Of a stretch of DNA of 64,000 nucleotides, positions 7,437-15,170 are shown in pieces. The stretch comes from Tahibacter aquaticus (lineage in GTDB: Bacteria; Pseudomonadota; Gammaproteobacteria; Xanthomonadales; Rhodanobacteraceae). The position numbers and the translations under genes were made by a program. The stretch lies in NCBI RefSeq assembly GCF_004363655.1, contig NZ_SNZH01000006.1, positions 124,001-188,000 of the forward strand, in the 5' to 3' direction. The notes beneath the pieces were generated by a model. That model was not told where the DNA came from and did not search any database. It saw only the letters and a program-made list of their open reading frames with translations. Every line of letters starts with the position of its first letter. Within the stretch, counting starts at the first letter, position 1.

Positions 7437-10400
7437 ATGCAGTACATCCACGACGAACTGGGCAGGCGGCTGGCGGCACAGGCTGTCGACGAAGCGACGT
7501 TCCTGGCTGCGCTGGAAGACGCCTACCGCGAAATCGGCATGTCGCCAGCGCTGGATTTCGCGGCGGTGCGCGACTACTGGCACGGCCAGGCAGCCTTGCC
7601 GGCCGCCTGGCGCTTGGCCCTGGCGCGGCCTCGCCGCGACGATCCGGGCACGCGCCGCTGGCAGAACCCGAGTACGCTGCTGCCGATGCAGGCCTGGCTG
7701 CTGCCGGGCCGGCAGGCGCGGCACTGGTTCGACCAAGGCGAGCGCGCCGTAGTCCTGCTGGCACCGCTGCTGGTGCCCGTCTGCCTGGCCGAACTGCTGG
7801 CACCGCTGCCCAGCGAGCAATTGCCTTTCAGCGATCTGGCCGATTTCTATGCGGCCAAGGGTGTGCTGCAGCTCGACCTGGCCGATCTGTACGCTGCCAA
7901 GGCCGCGGCACTGCAGGAGTGGCTGCTGCAGCTACAGACTGGCGAAGGCGAATGGGCCGCCGTGGCGGCGCTGTATCGCGATGCCGGCGTGGATACGGCG
8001 CTGCCCGCGCGCCTGCTCGCCGGCATCGGCGCGGAACAGTGGCGCAAGGACGGCCATGCGACGCGGCGCAGCCTGATCCTGCTCAACCAGCTGCAGGCGA
8101 TCGGTCTGCTGTTGCGTGAACATTTACACGTTTACGCCGTGCCGGACGGCGACTGGGCGCTGACCATATTGCGTGACTTGGCGCATCTCGCCAGCCTGCA
8201 GCGCAGCTACCAGCTATTGCCGCCCGGGCAAGTGGGCGAGCTGGTCCTCGCGCTGCTACGCCCGCTCTGCCTGGCTGCCGCACAGGCGCCGGCACTGGAC
8301 GATTTCCTGGGCGATTCCGGTGCCAACGACCGCCGTGCGCTGACCTGGACCGGGCTGATACACGTGCTGGCCGAGTCGCCGCTGCGCTGGCAGCGTTTCC
8401 TGCAGCAGTCGGCACCGCCGCTGCTACGCTACCTGGAACTGGGCGACGCCTGCGATTTCGTACAGCGTTTTCCCGCCCAGGCGCTGGCCCACGAGCAGGC
8501 GCTGTGGGCGCGCGGCGAGTGGTTCCATGGCGACCTGCTCGACACACCGGAAGCGATCGGCTGGTATCGCAGCATCCTCGACGCGATGCACGACCGCTTC
8601 AGTTTCGAGCGTGCTCTGGTGCGCGTGGCCCGGCACGGCGACGAGGCGCAGCTGCGCGGCTTGCTGCAGCGTCACGTCTTCGACCGCGGCCGCGAGATGC
8701 CGGGCGCGGTATGGGCGCTGATGCAGGACAGCGCCAGCCTGCTCGACTACGCCGGCATGGCCGATGCGGCGGTGGCCGAAGGCGCGGCATTCCGCCTGGG
8801 CCAACTCGCGCTGGCGGTGACGGCGGAAGCGCCGGCGCCGCCACGCCAGCCGCACTGGGATGCCTTGCTGCAGCTGGGCCAGGCCAGGCCCGACCTGGTG
8901 GCGCAGCGCACCGCATTGCTGGTCTATGCCAGCGTCGACGATATGGCGCGCTGGTCGGCGCTGTGGCAGGCGAGCCGCGAGGAGGCCAGCCGCCTGGCCC
9001 TGGCGGCTGGCCTCCTCGATGCGCTGGCCGCTGGTACGGACCGGGGCGAAGTGCTGGCACTGGCCGAGCAACTGTATGCGCAGCAACCAGCGCCGTTCGA
9101 AGCGCATGCGGCTGGCGGCCGTCTGCAGGTGGCCGCCTTCTGCGCGGCGCTACAGGCTGGCGATTCGCCGCTGCGCGAGCTGATCGTGTCTGCGGTAGCA
9201 CACGGCATCGCGGCGTCGGGCCGCGGTCTGCGCGTGCCGGCCGAGGTGCTGCGGTCGGCGCTGGTCGCGTTTCCCCCGGCGTTTGCGCGGTTGGAGGAAA
9301 AGTACCGACTGCGCCTGCTGCCGCTGTTCGATGGGCACGCCGTGGCGGCCTGCGGCGCCGGCCTGGCACTCACCTTGCGCGAAGCGAGCAAGACCGGCCG
9401 TAGCGCAGTGCGCGCCTTGCTCGCACGCACGCCGCTGATCGCGCTGCAGCGCAGCGGCCTGCTGGACGAAACCGAGGCGAGGGCGCGTCTGGTTGTGCTG
9501 ACTGCACTGGCCCAGCACCCGGCGGCGGAGGCGCTGCCGCTGATCGAGGCCTGTATCGGCGATGCGGCGCACGATGACTATAGCCGCGGCCTCAGCCTGG
9601 ACGCCCTGGCGCGCAGCGGCCGTTCCCTGCGCGGCCTGGACGACTGGGCGGTTGCCACGCGGGAAGAGATGCAAGCGCTGGCCGCTATGCAGAAAATCCC
9701 GGCCGCGCTGGCCAAGGCCTGGAACGACGACACGGCGCGGCTGCTGGCGCCGCTGGGCGAGACGCTGGGCCGCTATCTGCTGTACGTGCTGCAGCAGGCC
9801 GGCGAACAGCTGCCGCGGCGTGCGCGGCAGATCCTGGCCCTGCTGCCGCCAGCCCGGCGCAGCGATCTGGCCGCCTACGGCGTCAAGACCTGGGTGGCTG
9901 AGCAAGGTGTGGACAAGTTCAATTGGCTATTGTTGCCGCTGCCCGAATACGCCGACGAGCGCGTCGTCAACGACCTGGTGCGTGGCGTGAAGGCCTGGGC
10001 GGGCAAGCGCAAGCTCAAGGCGGTTGCCGCGCTGCAGCTGCTGTGCCGGGTGCCCGGCGACTACGGTGTCGCCCGCGTGCGCGATCTGTGGGAGAGCGGC
10101 AAGTTCTCTCCGTTTGTCGCCAATGCGGCGGTGCAGGCATTGGACGATGCAGCGGAAGAGCGCGGCCTGGGCCGCGAAGAATTGCTCGAACAGCTGGTGC
10201 CGGATTTCGGCTTCACTGCCGACGGCCTGCGCCTGGAACTGGGGCCGTATGCGTATACGGCACGGCTGCAGAGCGATTTCAGCCTGCTGCTGTTCGATGC
10301 TGCCGGCAAAGCCTGCAAAAGCCTGCCGCGGGCCAGGGCTGGCGAAGACGCCGAGCGGCGCGGACTGGCGGAAAACCAGCTCAAGATGCTGGCCAGGAAT

Positions 10401-11120
10401 CTCAAGCCGCTGTACCGGCAGCAGGTGCAGAGGCTGCTGCTGGCACTGCAGACCGGACGGCTGTGGAGCGCGGCGCAGTGGCGTCTGCTGTTCGCCGAGC
10501 ATGCCCTGCTGCGGGTGATCGGGCAGCTGCTGGTCTGGTCGGCCGTGGATGCGGACGAGCAGTCGCTGGCGCGGTTTCGTCCCAGCGCCAGCGGCGAACT
10601 GATAGACGCTTCCGACACGCCTTACCGGCTGCCGGACGAGCTGCGTGTGCGCGTTGCGCACCCGCTGGAAATGCCGCCCGGCGAATGTGCGGCGTGGACG
10701 GCGCAGTTCGCCGACTACGAACTGCTGTCGCCACTGCAGCAGTTGCAGCAGCCGGTATTCGAGGCGCAGGCGCAGGAACTGACGCGCGCGCGCATCGGCC
10801 GCGCCGACGGCTGCAAACTGCTGCGTGGGCGCTTTGCCGCGCTGGTGGAAAAGTGGGGCTATGCCAAGGACGAAGCAGCGGATCGCATGGTCAGCTCGCA
10901 CAGCTGGAGCCCGGACAAGCACTGGCACGTAGTCCTCGGTCACAGCCCCATTGCGGTGACCTTCGATCTGAGCGATGACGTCGTCATCGACGGTCTGCGC
11001 ATCCTGCACCGCATCGACCAGCAGCCGGCGACGCCCGCGCCGCTGGCCGATCTGCCGGCCGCGCTGCGCGCGACCTTGCTGGCCCAGGCCGAGGCACTGA
11101 AAGCGGCTGCTGTGACCTGA
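7437..11120 (+). CDS. DUF4132 (MolR/YehI-like) large protein
   Basis: A 1227-residue protein of the DUF4132 family (MolR/YehI-like). Its function is unknown; the molybdate link of MolR is historical. The N terminus (MQYIHDELGRRLAAQ...) precedes a long, leucine/alanine-rich helical middle resembling HEAT-like repeats. The conserved C-terminal domain from about residue 760 contains LPRRARQILALLP, KFNWLLLPLPEYADERVV, LVPDFGFTADGLRLELGPY, and RVAHPLEMPPGE...FADYELLSPLQQL. No signal peptide or membrane segment is evident, so it is probably cytoplasmic. The ATG at 7437 follows AGGAAAG. It is the first of three related genes in tandem. Confidence 0.85.
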   Translation: MQYIHDELGRRLAAQAVDEATFLAALEDAYREIGMSPALDFAAVRDYWHGQAALPAAWRLALARPRRDDPGTRRWQNPSTLLPMQAWLLPGRQARHWFDQGERAVVLLAPLLVPVCLAELLAPLPSEQLPFSDLADFYAAKGVLQLDLADLYAAKAAALQEWLLQLQTGEGEWAAVAALYRDAGVDTALPARLLAGIGAEQWRKDGHATRRSLILLNQLQAIGLLLREHLHVYAVPDGDWALTILRDLAHLASLQRSYQLLPPGQVGELVLALLRPLCLAAAQAPALDDFLGDSGANDRRALTWTGLIHVLAESPLRWQRFLQQSAPPLLRYLELGDACDFVQRFPAQALAHEQALWARGEWFHGDLLDTPEAIGWYRSILDAMHDRFSFERALVRVARHGDEAQLRGLLQRHVFDRGREMPGAVWALMQDSASLLDYAGMADAAVAEGAAFRLGQLALAVTAEAPAPPRQPHWDALLQLGQARPDLVAQRTALLVYASVDDMARWSALWQASREEASRLALAAGLLDALAAGTDRGEVLALAEQLYAQQPAPFEAHAAGGRLQVAAFCAALQAGDSPLRELIVSAVAHGIAASGRGLRVPAEVLRSALVAFPPAFARLEEKYRLRLLPLFDGHAVAACGAGLALTLREASKTGRSAVRALLARTPLIALQRSGLLDETEARARLVVLTALAQHPAAEALPLIEACIGDAAHDDYSRGLSLDALARSGRSLRGLDDWAVATREEMQALAAMQKIPAALAKAWNDDTARLLAPLGETLGRYLLYVLQQAGEQLPRRARQILALLPPARRSDLAAYGVKTWVAEQGVDKFNWLLLPLPEYADERVVNDLVRGVKAWAGKRKLKAVAALQLLCRVPGDYGVARVRDLWESGKFSPFVANAAVQALDDAAEERGLGREELLEQLVPDFGFTADGLRLELGPYAYTARLQSDFSLLLFDAAGKACKSLPRARAGEDAERRGLAENQLKMLARNLKPLYRQQVQRLLLALQTGRLWSAAQWRLLFAEHALLRVIGQLLVWSAVDADEQSLARFRPSASGELIDASDTPYRLPDELRVRVAHPLEMPPGECAAWTAQFADYELLSPLQQLQQPVFEAQAQELTRARIGRADGCKLLRGRFAALVEKWGYAKDEAADRMVSSHSWSPDKHWHVVLGHSPIAVTFDLSDDVVIDGLRILHRIDQQPATPAPLADLPAALRATLLAQAEALKAAAVT

Positions 11121-11439
11121 GCACAGCCTGCCCGACGGGCCGGGGTGCCCGGCGTCGCAGGCATCAGGAAAAAATAAACATTTGTATACTGTCGCAACGG
11201 TATGCGGGGTGTTCCTGGCCGCGCGCTGCAATCACTGGCAGGCCGGTTTCGACCTGGCGCAGGGGCCGCTGCTGCGGCTGCCTCGCCGGGACCTGCCTTT
11301 GCCACGCGCGCCATGGCGGATCGGCGTCGCGGCAGAAGTGCGTATGGACAGATTGTCCAGGCGCCTCCGCAGCGGCTTTGCGTATGCTTGCCCCGCTCAA
11401 ACCACCACCGCTGTTCCCGCTTTCCAGGGGGCTGTTTCC

Positions 11440-12936
11440 ATGCATGATCCGCGTGTCCAGACCGCAGGCGAACTTATCCAGCACGGCAACGACGAAGCCG
11501 GTTTCCTCCGCGTACTGCAGCATGCCTATGCCGCGCTGGGCGTGGACACAGCACGCCTGCTGCAGCCGCTGGACGAAACGCTGGGCCGCTATCTGCTGCA
11601 GGTGCTGATCGAGGCGGGCGACAGCCTGCCGCGGCGCGCGCGCCAGATTCTTGCCCTGCTGCCCGCGGCGCGTCGTGCCGACTTCGCCGCCTACGGCGTG
11701 AAGACCTGGATCGCGGAGAAGGGTGCAGACAAGTTCAATTGGTTACTTTTTCCCTTGCCGGTATACGGTGACGAGCGCGTGGCCAACGATCTGGTGCGCG
11801 CGGCCAAGGCCTGGATGAAGACCCGCAAGCAGAAGGCGAGCGTGGTGATGCACCTGCTGTGTCAGCTGCCGGGCATTTACGGTATTGCCCAGGTGCGCGA
11901 GCTGTGGGAAAGCCGAAAGTTCTCCGAGTCCATCCAGCGCAATGCCGAGGAAGCGCTGAGCGCGGCGGCGGAGCGCGAAGGCCTGGGCCTGCACGAATTC
12001 CTCGAACAGCTCGTGCCCGATTTCGGTTTCGGCCGCGCCGGCCTGGTGCTCGATGTCGGCCCGTATGCGTACACGGCGAGGCTGCGCGGCGATTTCAGCG
12101 TGGTCGTGGTCGATGCCAGCGGCAAGCCGTCCAAGACCCTGCCGCGCACCAGGGCCGGCGAAGACGCGGAACTACGCGGCGTGGCGGAAAACCAGCTGAA
12201 GATGCTGGCCAAGAACCTCAAGCCGCTGTTGAAGCGGCAGTCGCAGCGCCTGCTGCGCGCGCTGCAGACCGGCAAGGTCTGGGCGCCGCAACGCTGGCGC
12301 AGCCTGTTTGTCGATCATCCGCTGCTGGGCGCGATCAGCCAGGCGGTGGTGTGGTCGGCGCTGGATGCACAGGGCGAATCGCTGCTGCGCCTGCGGCCCA
12401 GCGAAAGCGGCGAACTGGTCGATGCGCAGGACACCGCCGTGGAACTGCCGGCCGATGCGCGTCTGCGCATTGCCCATCCGCGCGAGATCCCCGCTGCGGA
12501 ACTGGCGCAATGGCGCAGCCAGTTCGCCGACTACGAACTGATCTCGCCGATGGGCCAGTTCGATGTGGCCGTGGTCGAGCCGCATCCGGACGAACTGGCG
12601 CAAAGCGAAGTGCGCCGCGCGGACGGCGGTACCGTGAACCGCGCCCGATTCGGTGGACTGATGGAAAAGTGGGGTTATCTCAAAGGCAACGCGGAAGACG
12701 GCGCCATGATCAACGAACACAGCTGGCATCCGAACAGCGAGTGGCGGGTGAAGATCCACCACATGGGCATTTCCGCCTGGTTCGATGCGGACGAAGAAGT
12801 GACGGTCGGCAGCATCGTGCCGTGGCGCAATGCCGGCGAAGAATGGGCCGAGGTGAAACTCGGCGAATTGCCGCCGGCGTTTCTCTGCACGCTGCTGGCC
12901 CAGGCGGAAGCCTTGAAGGCGGCAGTGCCGGTTTAG
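11440..12936 (+). CDS. Shortened DUF4132 paralogue (internal deletion)
   Basis: A 498-residue paralogue of the preceding gene. Its first ~36 residues (MHDPRVQTAGELIQHGNDEAGFLRVLQHAYAALG is the region) align with the start of the large protein. The next residues, TARLLQPLDETLGRYLL, correspond to about residue 765 of it, so roughly 730 residues of the middle are absent. From there to the end the copies run in parallel: LPRRARQILALLPAARR, KFNWLLFPLP, LVPDFGFGRAGLVLDVGPY, FADYELISPMGQF, and LLAQAEALKAAVPV. The reading frame is intact and AGGGGG precedes the ATG, so it is probably expressed. Function is unknown. Confidence 0.8.
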   Translation: MHDPRVQTAGELIQHGNDEAGFLRVLQHAYAALGVDTARLLQPLDETLGRYLLQVLIEAGDSLPRRARQILALLPAARRADFAAYGVKTWIAEKGADKFNWLLFPLPVYGDERVANDLVRAAKAWMKTRKQKASVVMHLLCQLPGIYGIAQVRELWESRKFSESIQRNAEEALSAAAEREGLGLHEFLEQLVPDFGFGRAGLVLDVGPYAYTARLRGDFSVVVVDASGKPSKTLPRTRAGEDAELRGVAENQLKMLAKNLKPLLKRQSQRLLRALQTGKVWAPQRWRSLFVDHPLLGAISQAVVWSALDAQGESLLRLRPSESGELVDAQDTAVELPADARLRIAHPREIPAAELAQWRSQFADYELISPMGQFDVAVVEPHPDELAQSEVRRADGGTVNRARFGGLMEKWGYLKGNAEDGAMINEHSWHPNSEWRVKIHHMGISAWFDADEEVTVGSIVPWRNAGEEWAEVKLGELPPAFLCTLLAQAEALKAAVPV

Positions 12937-12956
12937 GCCATCGATTGTCGATTCGC

Positions 12957-13045
12957 CTGCGGCGCAATTCGCGGCGACCATCGGTGCCACACCAAAGCGG
13001 CGCAACTCGTACGGCGCGATAAGCGCCGCGAATTGCGCCGCACAG
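12957..13045. repeat. REP-like inverted repeat pair
   Basis: GGCGCAATTCGCGGCG near 12964 is repeated in inverse orientation near 13026-13043 (CGCCGCGAATTGCGCCGC), separated by about 50 bases. The right-hand arm continues into a GTACGGCGCGATAAGCG block that resembles the repeats near 34014-34113. It sits in the gap after the shortened DUF4132 gene and could fold as a large hairpin. Confidence 0.55.
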
Positions 13046-13101
13046 ACTTCCCGCAAACGGCCACGCCAGCTTTTGCTACCGCATCCACGCCGAGATTTTC
13101 C

Positions 13102-13360
13102 ATGCACGAATTGCGCGCACAGGCAATTCGAGATCTTATCGCCCGGCGGCAGCAGCGAGGCCGGTTTCTTCCACGCCCTGGCCGAGTCCTATGCAGCGCT
13201 CTACCTAGGCCAGACGCTGGATTTCGCCGCCGTGCGCGCCCAGTGGCACGGCGGCGGACTGCCGCTGGCCTGGCGCCAGGCCCTGGCCTTGCACACCGGT
13301 TACGAGGGCCGTGCAGAAAGCGAGGGTCCTGTCTCGCCAAAACCACTAACTAATTCCGGT
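13102..13360 (+). pseudogene. Broken N-terminal fragment of a third DUF4132 gene
   Basis: From the ATG at 13102 the frame reads MHELRAQAIRDLIARR. A frameshift near 13145 then moves the homology one base on, where the sequence reads SSEAGFFHALAESYAALYLG and TLDFAAVRAQWHGGGLPLAW. This matches the start of the large DUF4132 protein (EATFLAALEDAYREIG...LDFAAVRDYWHG). Similarity fades after about 13310. Only the N-terminal ~70 residues remain and the frame is broken, so it is a relic. Confidence 0.75.
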
Positions 13361-13464
13361 GTCTTCCGTCGCGATGCGTCGTTGCGATGCGTCGCCGTAG
13401 CGCTGCTACGCCTGCCTATGTCACGGAGCGCCTGCGGCTTACCCCCACCAGCGTGATCGCGTAC

Positions 13465-14358
13465 TCAGGCGGCAGCCTTGCCGACCTTGCTGCCCGTTTC
13501 GCGGCCCAGCTGGGCGGCCAGCCATTGGCCAGTTTCGATCAGCCTGGGCAGGTCGATGCCGGTGGCGATGCCCATGCCGTCGAGCATGAACACCACGTCT
13601 TCGCTGGCGACATTGCCGCTGGCGCCCTTGGCATAGGGACAGCCGCCGGTGCCTGATACGGCGGCGTCGAGCACACTGACGCCCAGTTCCAGGCAGGCCA
13701 GGATATTCGCCAGCGCCTGGCCGCGCGTATCGTGGAAATGGATCGCCAGCGCGTCCATCGGCACTTCGGCGGCGACCGCGGCGAGCATGGCCGCGGCCTT
13801 GCGCGGCGTGCCCATGCCGATGGTGTCGCCGAGGGAAATTTCGTAGCAGCCGGCGCGATGCAGGCGCGTGGCCACGCGCACCACGTCGGCCAGCGGCACC
13901 TCGCCCTGGTAGGGGCAGCCGAGCACGGTGGAAACATAGCCGCGTACTTTCACGCCGTCGGCGCGGGCGCGCTCCAGCACCGGCGCGAAGCGGGCGATGG
14001 ATTCCTCGATGCTGGCGTTGATGTTCTTCTGGCTGAAAGCCTCCGACGCGGCCGCAAACACTGCGACTTCCTCGACGCCGACCGCGCGGGCGCGTTCGTA
14101 GCCCTGCAGGTTGGGCACCAGCACCGGGTAGTTCACGCCGGGCTTGCGCGCTATACCGCTGAACACGTCGGCGGCATCGGCCAGCTGCGGAATCCATTTC
14201 GGACTGACGAAGCTGGTTGCCTCGATGCTGCGCAGGCCGGTGGCGCTGAGGCGGTCGATCAGTTCGATCTTCAGCGGCGTCGGGATGATCGCCTTCTCGT
14301 TCTGCAGACCATCGCGCGGACCGACTTCGACGATGCGCACGCTGCTGGGCATGTTCAT
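13465..14358 (-). CDS. mvaB: Hydroxymethylglutaryl-CoA lyase
   Basis: Cleaves 3-hydroxy-3-methylglutaryl-CoA to acetyl-CoA and acetoacetate, the last step of leucine catabolism. The 297-residue TIM barrel begins VRIVEVGPRDGLQNE with catalytic Arg15-Asp16. Metal ligands His207 and His209 lie in AIHFHDTRGQ, and the signature loop GGCPYAKGASGNVASEDV contains Cys240 and Asn249. It starts two bases after the stop of the lipoprotein gene, and AAGGAG lies in the end of that gene, so the pair is coupled. It is last in the minus-strand leucine cluster (liuE position). Confidence 0.95.
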   Translation of the reverse strand: MNMPSSVRIVEVGPRDGLQNEKAIIPTPLKIELIDRLSATGLRSIEATSFVSPKWIPQLADAADVFSGIARKPGVNYPVLVPNLQGYERARAVGVEEVAVFAAASEAFSQKNINASIEESIARFAPVLERARADGVKVRGYVSTVLGCPYQGEVPLADVVRVATRLHRAGCYEISLGDTIGMGTPRKAAAMLAAVAAEVPMDALAIHFHDTRGQALANILACLELGVSVLDAAVSGTGGCPYAKGASGNVASEDVVFMLDGMGIATGIDLPRLIETGQWLAAQLGRETGSKVGKAAA

Positions 14359-14360
14359 GT

Positions 14361-15170
14361 TCACTCCTTGCGCTGGCGCGCGATCAGCGCCTTCTCGTAG
14401 GCCTCGACCGACTGCTCGCTGCGCCTGAGGCTGAAAGGCTTGCTGCCGAATATGGCGTGCGCACGCACGATTTCCAGCATCTGGCCGCGATTGCCGCGCA
14501 CGTAGACGTGCAGCTCGGTCGAGGTCTTGCTGATGGTGCCTTCGATCTTGGCATCGAGGATCAGCTTGGCCACGCGCTCGCTGTCCACGTCGTACAGGTC
14601 GAGCCTGTCGCCACGCAGCGCATAGCGCGCGAAGAAGAACGACTTCTCCGGCCGCGGGTCGACCGCGAACGGCGGCCCCAGCTTGACCAAGCCCTTGAGC
14701 TGCGCATCCGACACGACAATGTAGTCGTTGCTGCCGTCGTGGACGAAGTTCAGTGGAATATGGATCTGCTTCAGCGGTGCACCGCGTTCGGGCTGGTCGA
14801 GCACATGGAAGCGGCATTCGTGATCGACGAAGAACGCGCTCGCATCGGTGTCGCCCTTGGGCGCCTCCTCGGGCAGCCACAGGCCTTTCCAGGCCACGTC
14901 GCAGGATTCGATATTGTCGCCGAGCGGCGATTCGAAGCGCGTTTCCACGCAGCCGCCCAGGGCCAGGGCGGCAAGAAAAAGCAGGCCGTAGGTTGGGATA
15001 AGCCGCCAGGTGCAGCGCAACGTCGAGGCGTTCCCGCGACGAACAACGCCGAACGACGGAATCTCCGACCTCGCCACCCGCCGAAGACCAGCAAACGCAG
15101 CAACCCCCGACTTCGCCGCCCGCCGAAGACCAACAGACGAAGGAATTCCCAACCTCGCGAATACCTTCAT
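14361..15170 (-). CDS. Putative lipoprotein within the leucine catabolism cluster
   Basis: Function unknown. The stop codon of mccA overlaps the ATG at 15170 (TGATG), which points to coupled translation from there. The first ~46 residues are three tandem 14-residue repeats (ARLGIPSSVGLRRA, AKSGVAAFAGLRRV, ARSEIPSFGVVRRG). Only after them comes a lipoprotein signal with a membrane stretch and the lipobox LALGGC (Cys at about residue 74). If the signal is used as a normal N terminus, translation would have to start lower down; a TTG at 15020 is the nearest candidate. The mature part (~195 aa) has no domain I recognise and ends ALIARQRKE. Confidence 0.65.
   Translation of the reverse strand: MKVFARLGIPSSVGLRRAAKSGVAAFAGLRRVARSEIPSFGVVRRGNASTLRCTWRLIPTYGLLFLAALALGGCVETRFESPLGDNIESCDVAWKGLWLPEEAPKGDTDASAFFVDHECRFHVLDQPERGAPLKQIHIPLNFVHDGSNDYIVVSDAQLKGLVKLGPPFAVDPRPEKSFFFARYALRGDRLDLYDVDSERVAKLILDAKIEGTISKTSTELHVYVRGNRGQMLEIVRAHAIFGSKPFSLRRSEQSVEAYEKALIARQRKE
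15033..15158. repeat. Three in-frame 42-bp tandem repeats
   Basis: Three imperfect 42-bp units lie head to tail on the minus strand: 15158-15117, 15116-15075 and 15074-15033. Each begins GCGARGTYGG, and the first two share TGGTCTTCGGCGGG near their ends. The unit is a multiple of three, so the frame of the lipoprotein ORF is kept and reads as 14-residue repeats ending LRRA, LRRV and VRRG. The third unit is the most divergent. Confidence 0.8.

Noticed and set aside
7276-7803. N-terminal extension of the cyanophycinase-like frame
   Set aside because: It runs antisense through the DUF4132 start and is Arg/Pro/Ala-rich without similarity to the S51 family.
15033-15158. CRISPR-like array (three 42-bp repeats)
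   Set aside because: The units are contiguous with no spacers, imperfect and a multiple of three bases; no cas genes are nearby.
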